Shown: positions 8,370 through 18,518, counted from the first letter of the stretch. The stretch is 35,892 nt of DNA from Opitutaceae bacterium (GCA_024711005.1 JANJTQ010000096.1:1-35892); one strand, 5' to 3'. Numbers and translations: made by a program. Notes: generated by a model from the letters alone, not told the origin.

Positions 8370-9152
8370 TCAGCGGCTCGTTCCTTTCCGACTGTCCGCC
8401 AGAATGCGTCCGTCCTCGGAAACCTCGATATAAAAGGACTCCCGACCGTTTCGGACGTCGACCCGGTAACTCGACGCGGCATCTCCCCGGTCTTCTTTTT
8501 TGATCTTCACGATCTCGCCCTCGGCAATCTCGGCGCGGATGGTCTTTTGGACTGCCTCCGGAGTGTCCATAAACGTTGTTCCCACGCCCAAGGCCGGTGG
8601 TTTTTCCACCGGGCGCAAGATTGTGCCATCTTCGGCGACGTAGAATCGTGGATTACGTCCGCGTTCGCGGAACTCCACCCGATAGGCCGGGCGGTCGTTC
8701 ACGCGTTCCGACGTGATATCGCCGAGTTTCAGATCGTTCGCCTCCTCTTCCTTCTTGATGGTCTTCTGCACCGCGGCCGGAAGTTCATCGAACCGGAGGC
8801 GCGTGATCGGACCGGTAATATCGTACCCGTATTCCGGATAGACCGGATAGGCCGGATAGATCGGGGCAGGCGTCATCGTTTCATCGCGTTCCGAACGGCG
8901 TGAGTCGCTCAAGATCTTTCCCTCGGCGGAAATGCGGACATGGGCGTTGGGGCGGTTTTCCAGATTCAGTTCCACGTCGTACACCGTCCGTCCGTCCACG
9001 TTGCGAATCCTTACCTCCCGGATGGGCTCTTTGGTTTCGGACGTTTTCAACGCATTTTTTACCGGCTCGGGAAGCTGATCGACGTCCAGAAACTCCGCGG
9101 CCTGCGCGCCGCATGCCGCCAGAAACGCCACGAGGAGGAGTTTTGTTCTCAT
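8370..9152 (-). CDS. exported protein with three PepSY-like repeats
   Basis: Secreted or lipid-anchored 260-residue protein. The N-terminus MRTKLLLVAFLAACGAQAA is a clear signal peptide; LAAC also fits a lipobox, so it could be a lipoprotein with Cys15 as the first mature residue. Three tandem units of about 65-70 residues follow, each with a LP.AV..TI-type helix and then strands ending in a VSEDG.IL..-type hairpin (about residues 20-87, 115-180 and 190-258). This is the PepSY-like layout (DUF2874-like). A tyrosine- and proline-rich linker lies near residues 95-112. Function is unknown; related domains are proposed as periplasmic inhibitors or sensors. It is convergent with rtcB and divergent from prs. 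The ATG at 9152 was chosen because it starts the signal peptide. Confidence 0.75.
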   Translation of the reverse strand: MRTKLLLVAFLAACGAQAAEFLDVDQLPEPVKNALKTSETKEPIREVRIRNVDGRTVYDVELNLENRPNAHVRISAEGKILSDSRRSERDETMTPAPIYPAYPVYPEYGYDITGPITRLRFDELPAAVQKTIKKEEEANDLKLGDITSERVNDRPAYRVEFRERGRNPRFYVAEDGTILRPVEKPPALGVGTTFMDTPEAVQKTIRAEIAEGEIVKIKKEDRGDAASSYRVDVRNGRESFYIEVSEDGRILADSRKGTSR

Positions 9153-9313
9153 GACACAAAGGAACCACGCGAGATGCAGCAGCGCCATAGAGCGATGCTC
9201 CGATCCTCACGTCGGGCTTATCGCGCGCCGGATGCAGATCGATTACCAGCCGACGTGCGTGGATTGGTCGGATGGTCGAACGGCCGGGCAAGAACTACAT
9301 TTCAGAGAGGGCC

Positions 9314-10255
9314 ATGCACACGCAGGATCTTTCACTCTTTTCGGGCACGGCCAGTCACGAGCTAACCGCGGCGCTTGCCCGTAATCTTGGGCACCGCGTG
9401 AGTCCGAGTGGAGTCGAACGTTTTCCCGACGGAGAACTGTCGGTTCACCTCGATGAAGCGGTGCGTGGACGTCACGTGTTCATCGTCCAATCGCTTTGTC
9501 CGCCCGTGACGGAGAATCTCTTTGAGTTGCTACTTTTCGTGGATGCCTGTCGCCGGGCGGCGGCGGCGCGCATTACCGCGGTGGTGCCCTATCTCGGCTA
9601 CGCTCGCGCCGACAAACGTCACGGGCTCCGTGAGCCGATTACGGCAAGCCTCGTGGCGACGTTGCTTCAAGCCGCCGGGCTCGACCACCTTGTGACGGTC
9701 GATCTTCACGCGGCGCAGATCGAGGGGTTTTATCATCTTCCGGTGGACAACCTTTCCGCGGTGTCCCTGATGTGCGACGAACTGAAACACCGACTTTCGC
9801 CAGGAACCGTGGTCGTGTCGCCGGATGCCGGGCGTGTGGCCACGGCCGGCGATTATGCGCGGCGGCTCGACGCCACGGTGGCGGTGTTGCAGAAGCAGCG
9901 TCAAACCGGCGCCGAAACGAAGGTGCTCAAGGTGATCGGCGATGTACGCGACCGGCCCTGTCTCATCATTGACGACATGATCACCACCGGCGGCACGATC
10001 GCACATGCCGTCACCGCGTTGCTGGATGCCGGGGCACGGCCGGACATCATGGTGGCCGCCACCCATGGAGTGCTGGTGGCGGGCGCCCGGGAGCGGTTGC
10101 GGCACCCCGCCGTGCGCGAAGTCGTCGTAACCGACACGATTGCCCGACCTCCTTCTGACTCGTCCCAACCGACGGTGGTCAGTCTTGCGCCGTTGCTCGC
10201 CAGAGCCATTCGGCACCTCGCCAACGCGGAATCCATCAGCGACCTGTTCCGATGA
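9314..10255 (+). CDS. prs: ribose-phosphate pyrophosphokinase, divergent
   Basis: PRPP synthetase of 313 residues making phosphoribosyl pyrophosphate from ribose 5-phosphate and ATP. Visible features are the N-terminal FSGTASHELT.ALA segment, FPDGELSV, the ATP-site segment YARADKRHGLREPITASLVA (YARQDR in typical enzymes), VDLHAAQIEGFY, a KQR in place of the catalytic KRR (Lys and second Arg kept), and the PRPP loop LIIDDMITTGGTI. It lacks the classical SPDVGGVVRA sequence and has SPDAGRVATAG instead, so it is a divergent relative, probably not the housekeeping copy. The ATG at 9314 follows GAGAGG by a short spacing. Its TGA overlaps the ATG of the CapA-like gene (ATGA at 10252-10255), which implies coupled translation. 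Confidence 0.88.
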   Translation: MHTQDLSLFSGTASHELTAALARNLGHRVSPSGVERFPDGELSVHLDEAVRGRHVFIVQSLCPPVTENLFELLLFVDACRRAAAARITAVVPYLGYARADKRHGLREPITASLVATLLQAAGLDHLVTVDLHAAQIEGFYHLPVDNLSAVSLMCDELKHRLSPGTVVVSPDAGRVATAGDYARRLDATVAVLQKQRQTGAETKVLKVIGDVRDRPCLIIDDMITTGGTIAHAVTALLDAGARPDIMVAATHGVLVAGARERLRHPAVREVVVTDTIARPPSDSSQPTVVSLAPLLARAIRHLANAESISDLFR

Positions 10256-11394
10256 TGCAGGCTTCCTCACCCGAGCGTGACGGTCTGACGCTGTGCCTTA
10301 CCGGCGACGTGATGACTGGCCGAGGCGTTGATCAGATTCTGCCGCACCCAGGCGATCCAACGCTTCATGAAACGTTCATGCGTGATGCGCGCGGCTACGT
10401 GCGGTTGGCCGAGCGGGAGAACGGGCCGATCCCCGCACCAGTGGATTTTGGTTACGTGTGGGGCGACGCCCTTTCGGCGTTCAAACGGGCCGATGTGCGG
10501 ATCATCAATCTCGAAACCAGCGTCACGCGCGACGGTCGTCCCTGGCCGGACAAAGGCATTCACTATCGGATGCATCCGCGAAACGTTGAGGTCCTGACCG
10601 CGGCTTCCGTCGATTGCTGCACCCTTGCCAACAATCACGTGCTCGATTGGGGCCATGAGGGCCTCATCGAAACGCTCGAGGCACTCGAACATTCCGGTGT
10701 GAAATCAGCCGGCGCGGGGCGCAACGCCGCGGAGGCGACGGCGACCACCGTGCTCCCCGTCACGGGCAAAGGGCGCGTGCTCGTTGTCGCTCTGGGCTCC
10801 CGATCGAGTGGCATTCCTTCCGCCTGGCGGGCGACTCCGACGGATGCCGGTGTAAACCTCCTTGATGATCTTAGCCCCGACGCCGCCGGACGAATTGCGA
10901 GTCAACTGCTCGGCATCACCCAACCCGACGACGTGACGGTCGTTTCGATTCACTGGGGTGGTAATTGGGGCTACGAAATCACGGACGAACAGATCGCGTT
11001 TGCGCACCGGCTCGCCGACGAAGGCGTCGACATCGTGCACGGGCACTCGTCGCATCATGTGAAGGCGGTCGAGCTGAGGCGAAATGGCGTTATCCTGTAT
11101 GGTTGCGGCGACTTTCTCACCGACTACGAAGGCATCGCAGGGCACGAAGAATTTCGCGGCGTGCTCACGGCCGCATTTTTCGTGAGCGTGCAAACGAAGC
11201 CGCGCCGGTCCGTCCGCGTGGAGCTTGCGCCGTTCCTCCTGCGGAAGATGCGGATGAATGGCGCATCGGAGGTGGATGTTCGTTGGTTGAAGGACCGTTT
11301 GAGTCGGGAGTGCGCCCGCTTTGGTGCGGAGGTGCTCATCACGGAGGAGGGAAGTCGACTGATCGTGCGTCAGGCCGGCGGGGTTAGCCATTAA
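10252..11394 (+). CDS. CapA/PgsA-like metallophosphatase without membrane anchor
   Basis: PGA_cap (CapA) family protein of 380 residues with a calcineurin-like fold. Motifs in order are LTGDVMTGRGVDQ near residue 17, RIINLETSVT near 85, CTLANNHVLDWG near 124, VSIHWGGNWGYE near 228, VHGHSSHHVKAVE near 263 and GCGDFLTDYEG near 285. These give the His, Asp and Asn ligands of a two-metal phosphoesterase centre. Classical CapA proteins are membrane-tethered and act in polyglutamate capsule synthesis. This one has no signal peptide or transmembrane segment and no CapB or CapC neighbours. It is translationally coupled to a PRPP synthetase, so a cytosolic phosphatase role on sugar- or nucleotide-phosphates is more likely; this is inference. 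A second ATG three bases downstream (10255) is equally possible as start. Confidence 0.85.
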   Translation: MMQASSPERDGLTLCLTGDVMTGRGVDQILPHPGDPTLHETFMRDARGYVRLAERENGPIPAPVDFGYVWGDALSAFKRADVRIINLETSVTRDGRPWPDKGIHYRMHPRNVEVLTAASVDCCTLANNHVLDWGHEGLIETLEALEHSGVKSAGAGRNAAEATATTVLPVTGKGRVLVVALGSRSSGIPSAWRATPTDAGVNLLDDLSPDAAGRIASQLLGITQPDDVTVVSIHWGGNWGYEITDEQIAFAHRLADEGVDIVHGHSSHHVKAVELRRNGVILYGCGDFLTDYEGIAGHEEFRGVLTAAFFVSVQTKPRRSVRVELAPFLLRKMRMNGASEVDVRWLKDRLSRECARFGAEVLITEEGSRLIVRQAGGVSH

Positions 11395-11420
11395 TGGATC
11401 CGTGCCAAGGACCCGGCGCA

Positions 11421-13376
11421 TCACGTAAGGTCGCACGCTCCGCCTTCGCAGAACCGTTCCTCCAACTCGTGCTCGTGTTCCAGTTGTCCTTCGAGCGGTC
11501 GGAGCTTTGCCACCAGCACCGCGTAACGCTCGGCCGTGATCTCTTCGTAAGGGGTTTGTTCGTACCCATGTTTTGCCGCGGGCAAGAAGACGATGCCCTT
11601 CAGCCGATCCTCGTAGGCCGACAAAATCCGCGATAGCTCCCCGGCCTCGGTGTCCGGATCGAAATCGACCGTGCAACTCACCTGGTTGTCCGACCAGAAG
11701 CGCTGCAATTGCGCCGCCAGATCGACTTTCTCCCAGATCGAAACCTCGGTTTTTCGCCGGCCAATGTGTCTCACGTGAGTTGGAAACGAGACCACTGAGG
11801 TGTGCGCGGAATAACGGTCGGGCTCCACCGGATAGCCTGCTCGGCGGCACATCTCGGTGAGCGGATGATTGTCCGCTATACGCACGCGACGAAGGTAGTA
11901 CGGTGCGTGTTCCCAGTGTACGCCGGGCGTCGCGCCGGCCAGCAGACTCACCGTGCCGGAAGGTTTGATCGAGGTGGTTTTGATCGAGCGAGGAATGGCC
12001 AGTCGCGCCGAAAATTCCGCGTCGTATTGCTGCACGTACGCGTAGCCGGCCTCGCACCACCGGAAGAACTCGCGGTAGCCGAGTTTGTTGATCGCCTGAA
12101 CGATGCCGGTCATCGAGCAGCCGATTCGTCGGTTGCGAAGCATCACCACATTGGTGCGCTCGTCATGCGTGTGAACGAGCGTGACAATCTTCGCATAAAG
12201 AAACGCGACGCGGAGTGTTTGCTTATAGTCGTCGAGGGTCGTGTGGTGGGCGGGAAATGTCTCGACGAGACAACATAGCTCGCGGTCCCAGAGCGTTTGC
12301 TCGACGCACGGATTGCTGCCTTCGGCATTGTTGTCAGCCCAGTTGGCCGGATCCTTCATGCGACCGTAGGCCCGGACATTGTCCAACCACAGATATCCCG
12401 GCTCGCCATTGGTCGCGGTGCGGCGTGCCGCGTCGGCGTAATCCATCCCGATGGAGGCGAAGATCGAATTATTTGAGGCCCAGCGGTAGTCCATGAGTTT
12501 TTCGTGATCAAGCTTCAGGTCCAGGAACTGCCGGTCATCGGCATCGCCAAAGGCGATTTGCGCGCTGCGACGCGTGCCGCCGGCGACGACGCCGCGGCCG
12601 ATGAGGTTCATCGTGTCGACGATGATTCTCGCATCCACGGTTTGGCCGACGGATCCAAGATAAAGTTCTTGGAGAGAGTCGATCATCTGCCGAAGCGGAT
12701 CCGGTCCGCTGGCCGCGCCGCCAAACCCGTGCAACGGCGTGCCGCGAGGCCGAATCTGCGAGTAGTCCCAGCGCGCCGGCAACGAACCGCGCCCGGCGAA
12801 CGCGTTGAGCAATCGTCCCACGGCGTCGGCCCAGCCTTCGCGGCTGTCTCCGATCACGTGAGCGTCGGGTGTTCGTTGGGGCGACACGAGTCGCAGTGTG
12901 CCCTTGCCTCGCGTGTCGAAGCCCACGCCGACGCCAAGCATCGTCATGCCCATCGTCCACGTGAAGGGACCGGCATAATCGCTCGCGATGTTCTTGGTGG
13001 AAATGAAGCCGCAATTATTCAACGCCGCGCTGCCGTGCTCATAGAGAAAACGCGTCCCCATGATCCAGAGTCCGCGACCGGGCGGCGTCCACTTGAAGCT
13101 CCACATGCGATCATAAGCGTCGTGCGCGATCTGGCGGACCTCGGCTTCGTTCCACGGCAGGCCTTGCTCGATGCAATGCACGCGTTGGATGGTGATCATG
13201 CCCTCGATCACCCGGCGGCACGTCTGCCACCAGGCTTCGTTGTCGCGACTGTACGTGCGTTTGTACGTGACCCACGAAAGTGCTCCAAAGCCCCAGTGCA
13301 CCGGCCGCGCGCGATAGGGAGCGATGAATTCGTCTTCTAGTCGAAATGCCCCGTGGCGATCTACGTCGATGAACAT
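11421..13376 (-). CDS. nrdJ: adenosylcobalamin-dependent ribonucleotide reductase, monomeric RTPR type
   Basis: Class II ribonucleoside-triphosphate reductase of 651 residues, resembling the Lactobacillus leichmannii monomeric enzyme. Shared features are LSWVTYKRTYSRDNEAWW near the N-terminus, ALNNCGFIS with the first redox cysteine, the radical-site motif NPCVE with the thiyl Cys, the partner redox Cys in RELCC, TSIKPSGTVSLLAGATPG, and the C-terminal shuttle pair in CEGGAC. The residue after the thiyl Cys is Val instead of the usual Gly or Ser; Leu occurs at this place in class I enzymes, so activity is plausible. The protein is some 80-90 residues shorter than the leichmannii enzyme, mostly between the GVGVGF and SREGW motifs, which belongs to the insertion carrying the allosteric site. 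The ATG at 13376 has GGAG 6 bases upstream. It follows ligA by 21 bases in an operon with polX. Confidence 0.93.
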   Translation of the reverse strand: MFIDVDRHGAFRLEDEFIAPYRARPVHWGFGALSWVTYKRTYSRDNEAWWQTCRRVIEGMITIQRVHCIEQGLPWNEAEVRQIAHDAYDRMWSFKWTPPGRGLWIMGTRFLYEHGSAALNNCGFISTKNIASDYAGPFTWTMGMTMLGVGVGFDTRGKGTLRLVSPQRTPDAHVIGDSREGWADAVGRLLNAFAGRGSLPARWDYSQIRPRGTPLHGFGGAASGPDPLRQMIDSLQELYLGSVGQTVDARIIVDTMNLIGRGVVAGGTRRSAQIAFGDADDRQFLDLKLDHEKLMDYRWASNNSIFASIGMDYADAARRTATNGEPGYLWLDNVRAYGRMKDPANWADNNAEGSNPCVEQTLWDRELCCLVETFPAHHTTLDDYKQTLRVAFLYAKIVTLVHTHDERTNVVMLRNRRIGCSMTGIVQAINKLGYREFFRWCEAGYAYVQQYDAEFSARLAIPRSIKTTSIKPSGTVSLLAGATPGVHWEHAPYYLRRVRIADNHPLTEMCRRAGYPVEPDRYSAHTSVVSFPTHVRHIGRRKTEVSIWEKVDLAAQLQRFWSDNQVSCTVDFDPDTEAGELSRILSAYEDRLKGIVFLPAAKHGYEQTPYEEITAERYAVLVAKLRPLEGQLEHEHELEERFCEGGACDLT

Positions 13377-13397
13377 GGCGGGCTCCGGGTGTTTTCG

Positions 13398-15456
<2,059 letters not shown>

Positions 15457-15461
15457 TCACC

Positions 15462-17177
15462 TCATCGTCTTTTAAGAGCTTTGCGCAGCTTTGCGGCGGT
15501 GCACGTATTGAGCACGTTCCCGGGCTCGAGCCAGCCACGACGCGCCACGTCGACGCCGAATGGCATGTAGTCCAGATCGCTCTCCTTGTGGGCATCGGTG
15601 GAGATCACGAATTCAACACCCGCGGCCTTTGCGCGCTGACAATATGTGTCGGGTAGATCGAGCCGGTCGGGCTGGGCGTTGATTTCGATGCGAACGCCGT
15701 GTTCCTTGCACGCGGCGAACACCTTGTCCCAATCGACCTGGATCAAATCGCGGCGGCCGATGATACGTCCGCCGGGGTGGCCGAGACAATGGATCACTCC
15801 GCTGCGCACCGCGGTGACCAGGCGGTTGGTCATGGCGTCGCGATCGAGGTTGAAATGCGAATGGACGCTGCCGACGACCCAATCGAGGGTGGAGAGCAGG
15901 TCTTTATCGAGATCGAGTTGGCCCTCTTTCAAGATGTCCACCTCGACGCCCGCCAGCAGCCGGATCCCGTCGAGCGAGCGGTCGAGTTTTCGAATCTGCT
16001 CAACGTGTTTTTTCAGGCGGGTTTCGTTGAGCCCGTTCGCGATGGTGACCGCCTTGGAATGATCGGTGATCGCGAGGTAGTCGTAGCCACGCAGTCGCGC
16101 CGCCTCGGCCATGTCCGCGATCGTGCCGGCTCCGTCCGTCGCCTTTGTGTGGCAGTGCAAATCACCGCGGATGTCCGTCAGTTTGACCAATTTGGGCAAT
16201 GTCCCGTGGGCCGCCGCATCGAGTTCGCCGCGATCTTCGCGGAGTTCCGGTGGAATCCACGCGAGTCCCAACCTGGCATACACCTCCGCCTCCGTGGTTC
16301 CGGCCAGCCGACGCGTGCCCGAGAACAAACCGTATTCGTTCAACTTCCATTTGCGCCGCTGCACGCGTTTGCGAAGCGCGATGTTGTGCGGCTTCGATCC
16401 GGTGAAATACAGCAACGCCGCGCCAAACTCCGGGGGATCGAAAAACCGAAAGTCCACCTGCAGTGCTCCGCCGACCCGGACGGACACGCGCTCGGGCCCC
16501 CGACTCAACACGTGCTCGATACCCGGATAGTTGAGAATCCGGTCGGTGGCGGCGGCGCGATCGGCGGACTGAACCAGTACATCGAGATCCCCAATCGTTT
16601 CCCGTCGTCGGCGGAGACTGCCGGCGATTTCCCAACGACTGATGCCATCGATGTGGTGGAGGTACCTGCCGAGGGCTTCGGCGTGATCGCCCGCCGCTTT
16701 GAGTAGCATTCGGCCCGAAGTCGCTTTGAGCGTCGCCAGACTGCGCAGGATGTTTTGCTCGGTCTTGTTGCCGAGTGAGCGAACCCGGGCGAGCTGGTGG
16801 TCCTCGCAGGCTTTTTTCAAGTCGGCGATGGATTCGATTCCCAACGCATCGTGCAGGAGCAGGGCGCGCCTCGGGCCGAGCTGCGGTACTTTCATCAACG
16901 TCGTTACTCCGGAGGGCACGCGGCGGCGCAATTCGAGCAGTCGTCCGCAGGTGCCTTTGTGGATGAGTTCATCGATCTTCGACGCGGTGCTTTTTCCGAT
17001 GTGAGGCAACTCGCTCAGGTCGACATCATCGGCCAGCAAGTCCTCGCACCGTTGTGGGAGACTGCGCACGGTTTGAGCCGCGTCGTGGTAGGCGCGAATG
17101 CGAAACAGACTGGCGTCGGTCAGTTCGAGCAGGTCTCCGATTTCATCGAGGACATCGGCGATTTGGGCGTTTTCCAT
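15462..17177 (-). CDS. polX: family X DNA polymerase with PHP phosphoesterase domain
   Basis: Bacterial PolX of 571 residues for short-gap filling and end processing in base-excision and strand-break repair. The N-terminal helix-hairpin-helix and 8-kDa-like region (about 1-130, with LPHIGKSTASKIDELI and VPQLGPRRALLL) is followed by the polymerase palm with GSLRRRRETIGDLDVLV and a third acidic residue in LQVDFRFF. The C-terminal PHP domain (from about 325) has metal-binding DLHCHTKATDG, ITDHSK, GVEVDI, GSVHSHF, CLGHPGGR and ISTDAHK motifs, all intact, so 3'-5' exonuclease or phosphatase activity is expected. The ATG at 17177 gives the usual family length of about 570. An upstream ATG at 17219 would add 14 non-family residues and cannot be excluded. 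It is the first gene of polX-ligA-nrdJ, with gaps of 8 and 21 bases. Confidence 0.93.
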   Translation of the reverse strand: MENAQIADVLDEIGDLLELTDASLFRIRAYHDAAQTVRSLPQRCEDLLADDVDLSELPHIGKSTASKIDELIHKGTCGRLLELRRRVPSGVTTLMKVPQLGPRRALLLHDALGIESIADLKKACEDHQLARVRSLGNKTEQNILRSLATLKATSGRMLLKAAGDHAEALGRYLHHIDGISRWEIAGSLRRRRETIGDLDVLVQSADRAAATDRILNYPGIEHVLSRGPERVSVRVGGALQVDFRFFDPPEFGAALLYFTGSKPHNIALRKRVQRRKWKLNEYGLFSGTRRLAGTTEAEVYARLGLAWIPPELREDRGELDAAAHGTLPKLVKLTDIRGDLHCHTKATDGAGTIADMAEAARLRGYDYLAITDHSKAVTIANGLNETRLKKHVEQIRKLDRSLDGIRLLAGVEVDILKEGQLDLDKDLLSTLDWVVGSVHSHFNLDRDAMTNRLVTAVRSGVIHCLGHPGGRIIGRRDLIQVDWDKVFAACKEHGVRIEINAQPDRLDLPDTYCQRAKAAGVEFVISTDAHKESDLDYMPFGVDVARRGWLEPGNVLNTCTAAKLRKALKRR

Positions 17178-17438
17178 GGACGTGCCAACCCGGGGGTTCG
17201 GGCTCCTTTCCACCGACATACGCTCGTTGGCGAATGAATCCCGTCAAGCGACCGCCGGCGAAACCGGCGCGGCATTCCGTTGTCCCGGGAATGCCGCCGC
17301 GTCCTCAAAGGAGCTTGCCGGTGGGCGCGATCGGCGACCGCCCCCATGGCGCGGGTTTCAATTGCGGTTAAAGTGCATCCCCTCGCTTCGCGACCGCGGG
17401 CGTGTGGGAATTTAACCATCAACAACGAGGATACTACG
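17178..17438. promoter_or_regulatory. divergent intergenic region with hairpins
   Basis: Separates polX (leftward) from the small orphan gene (rightward). It contains GCGGCATTCC/GGAATGCCGC (17269-17297, 9-base loop), CGCCGG/CCGGCG (17253-17269), and a longer-range pair GGTTAAA/TTTAACC (17366-17372 with 17411-17417) that would close a leader hairpin 22 bases before the orphan start. No clear -35/-10 pair was recognised. Confidence 0.4.
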
Positions 17439-17690
17439 ATGAGTTTAGCCGCAGAAAAAGAACTCGCCCATATTGGTGAAAGCCAAGGTGCCGCAGACCA
17501 CGATCACGACATGGTTCACGAGCTTAGCAAACGCCTCGATGCGTTATGGCGATATGACCAATACATTGCCAACGCCGAGGGAATGCCCGACCTGCAACGT
17601 TTCTGGCAGGATCTGAAGGAACAGGAGCAAAAGAACATACGGCAGTTGAAGGGCTTCATCGCCGAGCATTGCCGGGGTGAATGCTTCTGA
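17439..17690 (+). CDS. 83-residue helical protein of unknown function
   Basis: Small acidic, soluble, apparently all-helical protein starting MSLAAEKELAHIGES. It has a His/Asp cluster (ADHDHDMVHEL, residues about 19-29), then KRLDALWRYDQYIANAEG and a charged second helix WQDLKEQEQKNIRQLKGFI. The tail HCRGECF contains two cysteines. The pattern is reminiscent of a half ferritin-like helical hairpin, but no family is recognised with certainty. The ATG at 17439 has GAGG about 8 bases upstream, and an inverted repeat lies in the leader. It is divergent from polX and convergent with the phosphoribosyltransferase. The His-rich start and terminal cysteines could bind metal, but that is speculation. 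Sequence character (no low-complexity R/P/G bias, proper start signal) supports a real gene. Confidence 0.75.
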   Translation: MSLAAEKELAHIGESQGAADHDHDMVHELSKRLDALWRYDQYIANAEGMPDLQRFWQDLKEQEQKNIRQLKGFIAEHCRGECF

Positions 17691-17728
17691 CGCGGGCCTT
17701 ACCCGACCTCGAAAAACTGAAAGCAAAC

Positions 17729-17809
17729 CGGTAGGCAGCCCGCTTACGGGCACCTCTCGGAGCGCGGGCAAGTGGCGGACCGACGTCACTCTCGAAACGC
17801 TGCCTACCG
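17729..17809. repeat. 81-bp element bounded by perfect 11-bp inverted repeats
   Basis: CGGTAGGCAGC (17729-17739) and GCTGCCTACCG (17799-17809) are exact inverted repeats. The 59 bases between them contain further pairs: CCCG-CTTA-CGGG near 17739-17750 and AGTG..CACT with CG/CG inside, near 17771-17790. It fills most of the gap between two convergent genes. The minus strand beyond the element is T-rich, so it could act as terminator for the leftward operon. It could equally be a small non-autonomous repeat. No target-site duplication is evident. Confidence 0.6.
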
Positions 17810-17831
17810 CCAATTTCAACCACCAGGGCGA

Positions 17832-18518
17832 TCAGTGATGGATGGGCGCATCCTTGTGCGCTGCCGCCGCATCGAGGCACTCCCGCACCTCGTCATCCGT
17901 GGTCTGGGCGAAGTTTCGATACCATTCGCCGACCGAAAAAAACATCGAAGGTTGAAGCGGGCAAATGAGCATGTCGGCCTCGCGCGCGAGTTCTTCACAC
18001 GTGTCTTCCGCGCCCACGGGAACCGCCACGACCAGACGTTTGGGATCGAGCTGGCGGAGCGCGCCGATCGCCGCGCGCATCGTCGATCCGGTGGCCAAAC
18101 CGTCATCGACCAAGATGACCGTGTGACCATGGACGTCCAAAAACGGATGATTCCCGCGATAGAGTTTTTCACGTCTCGCGAGTTCGGCGGTCTCCCGGAC
18201 GATCACGGCGGACACCTCTGATTCGGTGAGCCGACGTTGTCGGATCAATCCTCGATTGAGGACTTGGAAACCTCCCGATGCGATGGCTCCCATCGCGAGT
18301 TCGGGCTGGCCGGGGACGCCGAGTTTTCGAACGACCAGCACGTCCAGCGGCGCGTCCAAGGCACGCGCCACTTCGAATCCGACGGGCACGCCGCCGCGCG
18401 GGAGCGCGAGGACGACTGCGTCCGCCGTCTCAATCTGTTCGCGAACGTGTTCGGCCAGGATCCGTCCTGCCTCACGACGGTCATGATAGGCTGTTGGCTT
18501 GCTCATGGGTGCCATCAT
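17832..18518 (-). CDS. phosphoribosyltransferase-like protein
   Basis: Type I phosphoribosyltransferase fold protein of 228 residues. The N-terminus AYHDRREAGRILAEHV and ALPRGGVPVGFEVARALDAP form the first part of the fold. The PRPP-binding loop VILVDDGLATGSTM at about residues 139-152 has the two acidic residues and the TGST phosphate loop. The C-terminal part (SVGEWYRNFAQTTDDEV) is typical of the stress-associated group often fused to or paired with dienelactone-hydrolase-like enzymes; no base specificity is visible. The start at 18518 is favoured because its ATG overlaps the TGA of the upstream hydrolase gene (ATGA at 18518-18515); MSKP four residues later is an alternative. A PRPP synthetase in the same block makes PRPP-linked salvage or signalling plausible, as inference. 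Confidence 0.87.
   Translation of the reverse strand: MMAPMSKPTAYHDRREAGRILAEHVREQIETADAVVLALPRGGVPVGFEVARALDAPLDVLVVRKLGVPGQPELAMGAIASGGFQVLNRGLIRQRRLTESEVSAVIVRETAELARREKLYRGNHPFLDVHGHTVILVDDGLATGSTMRAAIGALRQLDPKRLVVAVPVGAEDTCEELAREADMLICPLQPSMFFSVGEWYRNFAQTTDDEVRECLDAAAAHKDAPIHH

Noticed and set aside
12320-12360. Val after the radical cysteine as evidence for a dead RNR
   Set aside because: The Asn, Cys and Glu of the site and all redox cysteines are present, and the position tolerates Leu, Gly or Ser in other classes.
17729-17809. A tRNA gene in the cloverleaf-like element
   Set aside because: There is no anticodon arm with a 7-base loop and no conserved D- or T-loop sequence on either strand. 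The end stem is 11 bp, not 7.
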